From assembly GCF_032884065.1 (NCBI RefSeq), contig NW_027062698.1:591154-655153 (forward strand): a DNA stretch of 64,000 nucleotides, given 5' to 3'. The notes beneath the pieces are model-generated. The model did not search any database and had not been told where the DNA came from. It saw nothing but the letters and a program-made list of their open reading frames with translations. A program made the position numbers and the translations under genes. Origin of the DNA: Artemia franciscana. Taxonomy: Eukaryota > Arthropoda > Branchiopoda > Anostraca > Artemiidae. Below, piece by piece: positions 34,486 to 42,805 of the stretch (the first letter of the stretch is position 1; every line of letters starts with the position of its first letter).

Positions 34486-35202
34486 CTATACAAATGACAT
34501 TAAATAAATCTGACCCATAAAACCTATTGTTAAAAGCATGTAAGCAGTTATTTTATCATATTTCGATATTGCTGCTTTTATTTTAGATTCAAAAGCCAAA
34601 TTACATGCTTGGGCTTTTGTTCTCAAGGTACATGCCAATCCTTGTGAGGGCTTGCAACATGTGGGAGGTAAGACCATCTTTCCACCCCCAGGGTCCCAAT
34701 GATCCTCCTGTACAAACATGTCTGATTTAGTGAAGAATGGGATAAATCTATACTGCTCGAGTTCATCTGGATAGTATATACCACAACAGTTCAGACCTTT
34801 GTGGATGTCATCAGCGAATTTTGTGTGATTAAATAGCCTATTTAGGAAATGATCTTTCCCATAATTTATTATAGAGCTATCATAGGCGATTTGGAAAATT
34901 ATTTCTCTAGCTTCTTTACTTGCGTTTGTGTCTGTGAGAATAAACACAAATAAAACATTGAATAAACAAATTAATGCTGAACTAAGGATTACCGAACCTT
35001 TTCGATGCTCATTATCGATGTTTTGAAGCTGAAGTACTGCAAAACTGACCCACAACGGGAACCATAGTAGCAGGCATAGATAAATAATACTAAGCGGCTG
35101 TCCATACAACATACAAACTAATCTGACACTTATAATCATCGGAGGCAGTAAACTGCATACGAACATTAAAATTTTCAAGTTTTTAACAGTATTGAAATTC
35201 AT
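34486..35202 (-). CDS. Tetraspanin-like membrane protein, uninterrupted ORF
   Basis: 238 residues from the first ATG (35202); the frame is open upstream to 35253 without another ATG. Membrane segments are visible at LKILMFVCSLLPPMIISV (TM1), IIYLCLLLWFPLWVSFAVL (TM2), VILSSALICLFNVLFVFIL (TM3) and YMLLTIGFMGQIYLMSF (TM4). Between TM3 and TM4 is a large loop with LNCCGIYYP (the CCG signature), PPTCCK and further cysteines (C..., QAC), as in tetraspanin extracellular domains. Tetraspanins organise membrane protein complexes. Oddities: the TM1-TM2 loop is very short, and the protein ends right after TM4 with almost no cytoplasmic tail. This may be a single exon followed by a donor (GTATAG overlaps the stop) or a truncated captured copy. 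It is the only host-type ORF in the window. Confidence 0.7.
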   Translation of the reverse strand: MNFNTVKNLKILMFVCSLLPPMIISVRLVCMLYGQPLSIIYLCLLLWFPLWVSFAVLQLQNIDNEHRKGSVILSSALICLFNVLFVFILTDTNASKEAREIIFQIAYDSSIINYGKDHFLNRLFNHTKFADDIHKGLNCCGIYYPDELEQYRFIPFFTKSDMFVQEDHWDPGGGKMVLPPTCCKPSQGLACTLRTKAQACNLAFESKIKAAISKYDKITAYMLLTIGFMGQIYLMSFV

Positions 35203-35212
35203 GTTCGAATTA

Positions 35213-35234
35213 GCGTAGTTGAATTTAACTACGC
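35213..35234. repeat. Near-perfect 22-bp palindrome upstream of tetraspanin-like ORF
   Basis: Arms gcgtagtt / aactacgc around a short centre, 11 bp upstream of the ORF start. It could form a hairpin in DNA or in the 5' leader. Function unknown. Confidence 0.6.
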
Positions 35235-35323
35235 GTTGAGTAATTAAAATCAAACAAAAAACAAAACTAATTTTAAAAATTTCAGGTATATCATAGTTTG
35301 AGATAAAAAATTTAAATTATTGC

Positions 35324-35587
35324 TCAGACACCATAAACACTTTTGCAGTTTACATAATACATAAAAAAATACCAGAAAGTTGTGTTTTTTGTTAGGTTCT
35401 TACTACTCGACGCATGAAGTTTAACACCTACTTTTTCAATCTTACCTATGCTAAAGAAATTATATCCCTGAAATAAAACATAGAACAAAACTACAGCACA
35501 AGCAGAGAAAATGAAAAAATGTGCATAGACCGGTTCAAAAGAAGGCTTACTAGAACTTTTTCCTTGACCTATCTGCAGTAGAAGCAT
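35324..35587 (-). CDS. Small ORF with one membrane segment, unrecognised
   Basis: 87 codons from a true ATG at 35587. One hydrophobic segment (FFIFSACAVVLFYVLFQGYNF) is followed by a lysine-rich region with two N-linked sequons (NLT and NTT), then YFFMYYVN. It lies just upstream of the tetraspanin-like ORF, on the same strand, in a different frame, with a ~120-bp gap between the stop and the next ATG. It could be an upstream exon, a separate small protein or chance. I do not recognise it. Confidence 0.3.
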   Translation of the reverse strand: MLLLQIGQGKSSSKPSFEPVYAHFFIFSACAVVLFYVLFQGYNFFSIGKIEKVGVKLHASSSKNLTKNTTFWYFFMYYVNCKSVYGV

Positions 35588-35734
35588 TACTGTGAGTTCA
35601 ACTTTTCTAATACAAAGGGAAAATGATAAATTGGCTTTTCTTGATTTTGTTGCATCAAAATCAACTAAAATTGAATCTCGAGACAGAAAACGGGTGTCTT
35701 CAAATTAAATATAAAAATAATTTTTTCAATTCAA

Positions 35735-35960
35735 AGTAAGAAGCAACATTAAAATTTAAAACGAACAGAAATTATTACGTATATAAGGTGGTTCCACCCC
35801 TAAATACCCCACTCTTTACGCTAAAGTTTGAATTGTGTTCCAATTCTTTCAGAACAGCCCCTGAATCACAAAGGTCGTTTCACTAAAATAAATAGCTCTT
35901 TTGAAAGTCCTAAAAAAATTTAGCGTAAAGAGCAAGATATTGACGAGGAGATGAACTTCC
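35735..35960. repeat. Repeat family A fragment
   Basis: Contains 'gtaagaagcaacattaaaa', 'aaaacgaacagaaattatta' and 'cctgaatcacaaaggtcgt'. These occur, with the first block inverted, in the family A copy starting near 38640. Confidence 0.6.
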
Positions 35961-35974
35961 TCATATCTTCTATC

Positions 35975-36410
35975 TTCTATCTATATATCTAAACATAAGC
36001 TGTGTGTCCGTCTGTTACACCATCTTCTATAAACAAAGGAAAAAAACTAAAAAATAAAGAAGAAAAGGAAAACTATAAAAAAGGAGAAAGAACTGAAAAA
36101 AAACTAAAAAGGAAAAAAACTAAAAAAAACTAAAAAAAATACTAAGAAAAACTAAGAAAAAGCTAAAAAATTGAAAAAAGAAAAAACTAAAAGAAAACTA
36201 AAAAAAGGAGAAAGAACTGAAAAAAAACTAAAAAGGAAAAAAACTAAAAAAAACTAAAAAAAATACAAGAAAAACTAAGAAAAAGCTAAAAAATTGAAAA
36301 AAGAAAAAACTAAAAGAAAACTAAAAAAAGGAATATATATATCTATCTATATAAAAATAAGTTGTTTGTGTGTTATGTCTGTTACACTATGTCTGTTACG
36401 CCAGATTATG
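35975..36410 (+). repeat. Helitron 5'-end-like motifs with A-rich 'aaaactaaa' tracts
   Basis: Two 5'-terminus-like phrases occur: 'tctatatatctaaacataag' near 35980 and 'tctatataaaaataagttg' near 36346. Both lead into 'tgtctgttacac'. Between them are two near-identical tandem copies of an A-rich block (about 36070-36180 and 36200-36310). The same A-rich composition follows Helitron 5' ends elsewhere in the window. Confidence 0.6.
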
Positions 36411-36605
36411 AAAAATAAAGAAGGAAAAGAAAACAAACTAAAATGTAAAAACTGGGAATTGCATAAATATTTCGAAATATTTTGAAAATAGATTAAAGTA
36501 ATTCGAAAACATTAAAACAGATACTTAAAATTTGAGGTTTATTATAAATTGTTGAGCTTTAGCAAGCTTGGAACGTAAAGAGTAATTTTTAGTATAGATC
36601 TTAAA

Positions 36606-36761
36606 ATGACAGAAGAAACAGCCGAGGAAGCTGCTCAAATAGTTAATTCAAAGAGAAATTTTAGTATAAATCCTACAATGGCAGAAGAAACAGCCGAGGA
36701 ATCTGCTCAAAGGGCTAATGCCAAAAGGCTTGCGGCTAAAGAACGCAAAACCGCGCTCTAG
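36606..36761 (+). pseudogene. Helitron N-terminal charged ORF fragment with internal duplication
   Basis: 51 codons: MTEETAEEAAQIVNSKRNF, SINPTMAEETAEESAQRANA, then KRLAAKERKTA and a stop. The 'ETAEE.AQ...A.RLAAKERKTA' pattern matches the N-terminal Helitron ORF at 40970-41321. A ~66-bp tandem duplication repeats the ATG and its leader. The reading frame ends where sequence switches into the direct repeat at 36755. Confidence 0.65.
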
Positions 36762-37137
36762 AATAAAATTAACATTTTCACTGAAAGATGCATACCAAAG
36801 TAATGCCAACGTAGAGCTATAGTACCCCCTTTTAATTATAAAAAAAGTCAGTTAATTTTGGTAAAAAAAATGTCAAAAATACAGATCATTAATAAACAGC
36901 ATCGATCCCTTACCCCTGTTCAAAATTGTTTCTCATGTTTTCAGTGTTGTAGCATCTGCTGCAAACCAGTGAAGACCAGACTTTTTATTTAACATATTCA
37001 ATACTATAGTTAAACTTCTAGGCAAACTTCAAAGCTCACGCTTCTTTCCCCAGGAACTGTTGAAGTTCAACACATCCCCAAAGGCTTAGTTACTGAACTT
37101 TTCAACTATACTGAACAAAATAATAATCTCAAAGTTT
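36755..37137 (+). repeat. 383-bp direct repeat, right copy
   Basis: Near-identical to 32754-33137. The left junction falls inside 'gctctag', shared by the preceding Helitron sequence, so microhomology joined the two. The right junction follows 'caaagttt', where this copy enters Helitron sequence in minus orientation. Confidence 0.85.
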
Positions 37138-37388
37138 CTGACTTTCTCTATCAGCAGCAAGTTTTTTGGCATAGACTCTTTGAGCATCTTCCTCGGCTGT
37201 TGCCATTGTAAGTTCATCAGTCATTTTAAAGTTAAACATTAATAGATTTCTACGTGAACATATATGTCTTAAATATCTTTAATGACGTCACCGTCATAGC
37301 AAAAATGACGACAACTAACTTCATGACGTCAGTCGACACAGAAACATGACGTCACCTGACAGACAGACAACTTATTTTTATATATATA
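37129..37388 (-). mobile_element. Helitron 5' end with start of N-terminal ORF
   Basis: On the minus strand it starts 'tatatatataaaaataagtt' beside the 3' terminus at 37389, passes a cluster of three TGACGTCA sites and reaches an ATG at 37224. That ORF reads MTDELTMATAEEDAQRVYAK, KLAADRESQKL, stop (37129). The same layout occurs at 52000-52265. Truncated, non-coding beyond this. Confidence 0.75.
37283..37354 (-). promoter_or_regulatory. Triple TGACGTCA (CRE-type) cluster in Helitron 5' region
   Basis: Perfect 8-bp palindromes at 37283, 37324 and 37347, all 59 bp or more upstream of the minus-strand ATG at 37224. TGACGTCA is the consensus CREB/ATF site. The spacing (41 and 23 bp) is repeated exactly at 52142, 52183 and 52206. 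Promoter function is inferred. Confidence 0.45.
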
Positions 37389-37561
37389 CTAGCTGTTGGG
37401 GTGGCGCTTCGTGCCACCCCAACACCTAGTTGGTGGGGCGCTTCGCGCCCCCCCAAGCCCCCCCGCGCGCGTAAGTCGTTACGCGCCATATTAGTTACGC
37501 GCCATTGTAGTTGTGTCCCTGTGTCCCACCTGTGAATAGAGATAGATATAAATATATGTTT
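37389..37561 (-). mobile_element. Helitron 3' terminus with hairpin and CTAG
   Basis: On the minus strand the element ends in a GC-rich double hairpin followed by CTAG (37389-37392). The terminal stem (37398-37420) is 10 bp around a three-base loop, with one mismatch in this copy. A second stem of the same design lies at about 37434-37455. Hairpin plus CTRR is the classical Helitron 3' end. The next base outside is T, and the 5' end of another Helitron begins at once. Confidence 0.85.
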
Positions 37562-37705
37562 TTAACTACGTAAAACATGCGAATATACAACATTCTTCGC
37601 TGTCCCATTGTCTGTGCATATAAATAGATTGTCAGGTTTACTGACTCTTGAACATGCAACATATAATTGTCCATGGGAAAAACAATCCGTATTCAGATCT
37701 ATACC
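37562..37705 (-). pseudogene. Helitron PIF1-helicase C-terminus, frame intact
   Basis: 48 codons ending at TAA (37562-37564): GIDLNTDCFSHGQLYVACSR, VSKPDNLFICTDNGTAKNVV, YSHVLRS. 'SHGQLYVACSRV' is the last conserved helicase motif of Helitron Rep/PIF1 proteins. Unlike the copies at 42035, 51751 and 52497, this one has an extra A that keeps GIDLNTDC and SHGQLY in one frame, so it is closest to the ancestral reading. A stop lies directly upstream. Confidence 0.8.
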
Positions 37706-37719
37706 TCATTATTCTAATG

Positions 37720-38305
37720 ATGTGTCCCTGTGTCCCGGTCGTCATTTATATTCCCTGTGTCCCGGTCGTCATTTGTGTCCCGGTGTCCCAGTTTGTAATT
37801 TCTCTTTGAGTGTCCCGGTCGTCATTTATATTCCCTGTGTCCCGGTGTCCCGGTCGTCATTTGTGTCCCGGTATGTAATTTCTATTCGAACAATCCCTGT
37901 GTCCCGGTCGTCATTTATATATCCCGCCTGTGCCCCCGGCGTCCCCGTTGTAGTTGTGTCCCTGTGTCCCGGTCGTCATTTATATTCCTAATTTCATGAC
38001 GTCAGTCAACACAGAAACATGACGTCACCTGATCCAAAGACAGACAGACAACTTATTTTTATATATATAGATGTCCCGGTCGTCATTTGTGTCCCGGTGT
38101 CCCAGTTTGTAATTTCTCTTTGAGTGTCCCGGTCGTCATTTATATTCCCTGTGTCCCGGTCGTCATTTGTGTCCCGGTGTCCCGGTCTGTAATTTCTATT
38201 CGAACAATCCCTGTGTCCCGGTCGTCATTTATATATCCCGCCTGTGCCCCCGGCGTCCCCGTTGTAGTTGTGTCCCTGTGTCCCGGTCGTCATTTATATT
38301 CCTAA
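37720..38305. repeat. 'tcccggtcgtcat' minisatellite with Helitron 5' ends inside
   Basis: Units of about 20-30 bp such as 'gtgtcccggtcgtcattt' plus 'atattccct' repeat from 37720 to 37990 and from 38072 to 38300. A Helitron 5' end in minus orientation (with TGACGTCA and 'caacttatttttatatatat') lies between them. Long ORFs reading CPGRHLYS are products of the repeat. Confidence 0.8.
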
Positions 38306-38360
38306 TTTCATGACGTCAGTCAACACAGTCACCTGATCCACAGACAGACAGACAGACAAC

Positions 38361-38639
<279 letters not shown>

Positions 38640-38640
<1 letters not shown>

Positions 38641-39712
38641 ATTTAACCTAAAGCTGAAATTTTATCCCAACTCCTTAATAATGAGCTCTGAATCACAAAG
38701 GTCGTAGAATAAATAGTTGATATTACTAAAAATACTTTAGCGTAAAGAGTGAGGTATAACGAGGAAGTAAACCCCTCATATGCGTAATAATTTTTGTTCG
38801 TTTTAAGTTTTAATGCTGCTCCTTACTTTCAGTAGAAAAAACTCTTCATATTTATTTTTTCATTGTTTATTAAATAATGCTAGAAAATCCTGGGCCCCCT
38901 TTATTGAAATTCTCTTCCCCCATGACAAGTTTCTCCATGGAAATATCCTCCCACATAACTCCCCCCTCAAATCCCCCCCTAAACAAAAAAAAATCCCCCT
39001 GAAAACGCCTGTACACTTCCCAGTAACCATTACTATATGTAAACACAGGCCAAAGTTTGTAACTTGCAGCCCCTCCCACAGGGACTGCGGGGGAGTAAGT
39101 CGTACCTAAAGACATAGTTATTAGGTTTTTCGATAATGGTGAATAAAATGGCTATCTCAGAATTTTGACCCGGCAACTTTTGGGTAAAAATGAGCGTGGG
39201 AGGGGGCCTAGGTGCCCTCCAATTTTTTTGGTCACTTAAATAGGGCATTAGAACTTTTAATTTTCGTTAAAGTGAGCCCTCTGGCGACATTCTAGGACCA
39301 CTCAGTCGATACGGTCACTCCTGGGAAAAAACAAAAAAACAAATAAACATGCATCCGTGATCTGTCTTCTGGCAACAAATGCGAAATTCCACATTTTTGT
39401 AGATAGGAGCTTGAAACTTCTACAACAAGGTTCTCTGATGCGCTGAATCTGATGGTGTGAATTAAGATTCACACCATCAGATTGTGTGACTTTTAGGGGG
39501 TGTTTCCCCCTATTTTCTGAAATGAGGCAAATGGTCTCAGGCTCGTAACTTTTGATGGGCTTAACTCATCTTGTTGAAACTTATATATTTAAAATCAGCA
39601 ATAAAATGCGATTCTTTTGATGTAACTATTGGTATCAAAATTTTATTTTTTCAAGCTTCGGTTACTATTGAGTCGGGTCGTTCCTTACTACAGTTCGTTG
39701 CCACGAAGTGTT
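38640..39712 (-). mobile_element. Repeat family A, longest copy
   Basis: Reverse orientation relative to 11027. It ends near 39712 with 'ctacagttcgttgccacg', the family A hairpin with substitutions. Inside are 'gatcacggatgc'-type, 'tctaccatcaga'-type and 'ctgagacc'-type blocks in decayed form. The outer 600 bp (38640-39250) extend the family with 'cctgggccccctttattg' and 'gtgggagggggcctagg'. About 1.07 kb, non-coding. Confidence 0.65.
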
Positions 39713-40212
39713 TGATTTATGACCTTAACCGCATCCTGAAGCACATCTTTCAATTCTGGTGCTATCAATGAACTAAGAAGCGTCCAAAGTATTTTTACAT
39801 GCCAGGACTGTAAGGTCCCGTCGGTCGCAAAAGGGTTCAGCTGACTAATTCGGAATAACATGCACTTCGTTCACAATCATACAATGGCTAAATGAAAATA
39901 ACACAAAATGTTTATATAGTTTCTTGGAAATAACACTTAGAAATTTTCTTGATAATATTTATCAGGATTATTTCGGTTTTAAGAGATTGACAAAAATAAA
40001 TCTAAATTTTTTATAAATTTTTATAACATCTTCTGGTTCATAGTAAATTTATGCAAGATATTATAATGATCGGAATAGAAATGCTGGTATAAACAGTCTT
40101 TCCGAACCAGAAAATTTTATGATATGTTTATCTGCGATGATTCTTATTTTTCTTTATAACAATATTTTTACAAGTTAAAAATTTTTTTTGTTAAATTATG
40201 TTTTTATCACTT
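39713..40212. other. AT-rich spacer, nothing recognised
   Basis: Probably includes the decayed body of the hAT-type element whose end lies at 40213-40255, but no transposase sequence was seen. Confidence 0.4.
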
Positions 40213-40255
40213 GCGACCCCAAATGGGGTCGCGACCCATAGTTTAAGAAGCCCTG
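40213..40255. mobile_element. hAT-type terminal inverted repeat, single end
   Basis: Read on the minus strand it begins cagggcttcttaaactatgg followed by 'gtcgcgaccccatttgggg'. The CAGGGCTTCTTAAAC...GGGTCGCGACCC start is characteristic of a widespread hAT group. No matching end was found within 500 bp. The last base of the element is 40255. Confidence 0.6.
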
Positions 40256-40299
40256 CTCTAAATGATAGCAGTGACTGGGGTGTCAATGTTAATGTTTAC

Positions 40300-40790
40300 A
40301 TCCAAGACTTCCATTTAGATGTTTTGATGCCTTCCAACTGCCACATTCTACGGCTGCCCATAGTGGCCTGATGCTACATTAAACTAGAACCAAAGTTAAA
40401 TTGAAATCAAGTTGTCTGCAAATCTATTCCTTTGTCATGAATTCCGATATGTATTTAATTATCTTCAAGACTTATATTTGGTGGTTTGGATTTTTACCAC
40501 TTCTTATGGCCAACCGTTGTGGCCTGATGAGGCATTTAACTAGAACCATAGTTACATTGAAGCCAGGTTGCCAACAAGTTTATTCCCATAGTCACAAAGT
40601 GACTTGTTAAATTAATAAATTATCTATAAGACTTACATTTTGAGGTGCTGATGCTTACCACTTACTACCTCCTGTGGCCACCCATGTGACCTAATTCTGC
40701 ATCAAACTAGAATTATAATAAAATTGAAGTCAAGTTGTCAGCAAATCTATTCTCTTTGCCAAAAAATTATTATTGCAATTAATTATCATT
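40300..40790. repeat. ~160-bp tandem repeat, three degenerate units
   Basis: The 'ggcctgatgctacattaaac' phrase and its variants recur at about 40364, 40521 and 40687. Each is followed by 'tagaacca', 'attgaa' and 'caagttg'. Non-coding. Confidence 0.65.
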
Positions 40791-40799
40791 AATATTTGT

Positions 40800-40969
40800 T
40801 TGTCTGTCGTCATGTTTGTTTGTCGACTGACGTCATTATAAGGATTGAGCTGTATATCGTCATGAAGTTGTCTGACGTCATGAAGTTAATTGTCGTCATT
40901 TTTGCTATGAAGGTGACGTCGTTAACGGTATTTAAGATATTTGTTCACGGAAAAATGTTTAATTGTAAA
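40800..40969 (+). promoter_or_regulatory. Helitron 5' region with CRE-type sites
   Basis: Two perfect TGACGTCA sites (40828 and 40873) and one variant TGACGTCG (40913) precede the ATG at 40970. Same arrangement as at 37283-37354 and 52142-52213, here on the plus strand. The family leader 'gttcacg...atgttta' follows. Confidence 0.45.
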
Positions 40970-41321
40970 ATGACTGAAGAACCTACAATGGCAAACAGCC
41001 GAGGAAGCTGCTCAAAGAGTTTATGCCAAAAAACTTGCTCCTGATAGAGAAAGTAAGAAAAGAAAGCGTTCCGAGGAATCACAAGAACAGCAAGAAAACA
41101 GGCTTGCAGCTGATAGAGAAAGTAAGAAAAGAAAGCGTGCCGGGGAATCACAAGAACAGCAAGAAAACAGGCTTGCGGCTAAAGAACGCAAAACCGCGCA
41201 GTTAGATGAAAATCCACCTGGACAGCGGGAGTCAAAACATATCAAAACTGAAAATGACAGCGATGATGATTGGGTTTGGGATTTTGACTTGGATAAGGTC
41301 ATCAATGCCTATCAGATATAA
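40970..41321 (+). pseudogene. Helitron N-terminal charged ORF, frameshifted
   Basis: Starts MTEEPTMAN at 40970, but one extra base near 40992 ('gcaaacagcc' against 'gcaacagcc' in other copies) shifts the frame. The next frame is open to TAA at 41319-41321: TAEEAAQRVYAKKLAPDRES, KKRKRSEESQEQQENRLAAD, RESKKRKRAGESQEQQENRL, AAKERKTAQ, then an acidic end with DSDDDWVWDFDLDKV. The KKRKR(S/A)-ES-QEQQENRLAA segment is duplicated (about 25 residues). Such repeats of basic 'KKRKR ... QEQQENR' are common at the start of Helitron Rep proteins. I infer the leading part of a Rep protein or a separate charged accessory ORF. It ends before any Rep domain. Confidence 0.65.
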
Positions 41322-41359
41322 GTTAAAAAAAACAAAGGTTCGTCGATATGTAGTTCATA

Positions 41360-41640
41360 GTGACGCTGAAAAATAAAGAAGAAAAAGAAAACTGAAAAAA
41401 GAAAAAAGGTAAAAAACTAAAAAAAACTAAAAAGAAAAAACACTCAAAGAGAAATTACAGACCGGGACACAAATGACGACCGAGACAGAGGGAATATAAG
41501 TGACGACCGGGAACCTCAAAGAGAAATTACAGACTGGGACACCCGGACACAAATCACGACCGGGACAAAGGGAATATAAATGACGACCGGGACACAGGGA
41601 CACAACTACAACGGGGACGCCGGGGGCACAGGCGGGATAC
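41360..41640 (+). repeat. A-rich tract and 'tcccggtcgtcat' minisatellite (complement)
   Basis: An 'aaaaaactaaaaa' tract to about 41440 leads into units such as 'gacgaccgggacacaggg' and 'aatataaatgacgaccggg'. Same family as 37720-38305, in Helitron forward orientation here. Confidence 0.75.
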
Positions 41641-41660
41641 GACCTATAATTTTTATATCA

Positions 41661-41806
<146 letters not shown>

Positions 41807-41950
41807 CTAGCTGTTGGGGTGGCGCTTCGCGCCACCCCAACACCTTGTTGGTGGGGGCGCTTCGCGCCCCCCCCCAAGCCCCCCCGCGCGCGTAAGTCGT
41901 TACGCGCCATAATAGTTACGCGCCATTGTAGTTGTGTCCCTATGTCCCAC
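41807..41950 (-). mobile_element. Helitron 3' terminus with perfect hairpin and CTAG
   Basis: CTAG at 41807-41810, then (plus strand) a perfect 10-bp stem with a TTC loop at 41816-41838, then a second GC-rich stem at about 41852-41874. Same terminus as at 37389 and 52266. Outside the CTAG is (TA)n rather than another Helitron 5' end. Confidence 0.85.
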
Positions 41951-41960
41951 CTGTGAATAT

Positions 41961-41961
<1 letters not shown>

Positions 41962-42028
<67 letters not shown>
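41962..42028. repeat. (TA)n microsatellite
   Basis: Lies between the Helitron 3' terminal region and the helicase C-terminus. Copies at 52403-52494 and 51949-51999 occupy the same relative place. Confidence 0.9.
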
Positions 42029-42030
<2 letters not shown>

Positions 42031-42034
42031 TTTT

Positions 42035-42235
42035 AACTACGTAAAACTTGCGAATATACAACATTCTTTGCTGTCCCATTGTCTTTGCATATAAATAGAT
42101 TGTCAGGTTTACCGACTCTTGAACATGCAACATATAATGGTCCATGGGAAAACAATCTGTATTCAGATCTATACCTCATGATTCTAATGATTGCCCTTGA
42201 GCTTTGTTGATGGTGATTGCTAATCGACCATTCCC
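42035..42235 (-). pseudogene. Helitron PIF1-helicase C-terminus, frameshifted
   Basis: On the minus strand: GRLAITINKAQGQSLES, stop, GIDLNTDCF, then a -1 shift and SHGPLYVACSRVGKPDNLFI, CKDNGTAKNVVYSQVL. ITINKAQGQ and YVACSRV are the last two helicase motifs. One base is missing compared with 37562-37705. The 'tcccggtcgtcat' minisatellite begins directly upstream of ITINKAQGQ. Confidence 0.8.
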
Positions 42236-42800
42236 TGTCCCGGTGTCCCGGTCGTCATTTACATCCCCCTGTTTCCCCCGGTGTCCCCGTTGTAGTTGTG
42301 TCCCTGTGTCCCGGTTGTCATTTATATTCCCTGTGTCCCGGTCGTCATTTGTATCCCGGTGTCCCGGTCTGTATATACATTCGTTTTTTATTTTTGTTTT
42401 TCTCCTTTATTTTTTTCCTTTTTTTTCTTTTTTAGCTTATTTAGATTTTTAGATTTTTTAGTTTTTTTATTAGTTTTTAGTTTTTTTTTCTTTTTAGTTT
42501 TTTTGTCCCGGTCGTCATTTATATCCCCCTGTTTCCCCCGGTGTCCCCGTTGTAGTTGTGTCCCTGTGTCCCGGTCGTCATTTATATTCCCTGTGTCCCG
42601 GTCGTCATTTGTATCCCGGTGTACCGGTCTGTATATACATTCGTTTTTTAGTTTTGTTTTTCTCCTTTATTTTTTTCCTTTTTTTTTCTTTTTTAGTTTA
42701 TTTAGATTTTTAGATTTTTTAGTTTTTTTATTAGTTTTTAGTTTTTTTTTTCTTTTTAGTTTTTTTGTAGTTTTTACCTTCTTTTTAGTTTTGTTAATTT
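42236..42800. repeat. Minisatellite and T-rich block, tandemly duplicated
   Basis: The segment of 'tcccggtcgtcat' units plus 'tagtttttttatt' tract at 42240-42500 is repeated at 42505-42770 with few changes. ORFs across it (CPGRHL and FFFLVFL) are compositional. Confidence 0.75.
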
Positions 42801-42805
42801 TTTTT

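Noticed and set aside
36294..36485. Lysine-rich ORF
   Set aside because: Compositional, from the 'aaaactaaa' tract.
32754..37137. LTR retrotransposon with 384-bp LTRs
   Set aside because: No gag-pol between the repeats, and the repeat begins inside a truncated macro-repeat instead of at TG...CA ends.
37608..38305. Long ORFs reading [12 protein letters not shown] repeats (also 42204-42859, 51499-51774, 52671-52946)
   Set aside because: They are translations of the 'tcccggtcgtcat' minisatellite and run antisense to the helicase fragments.
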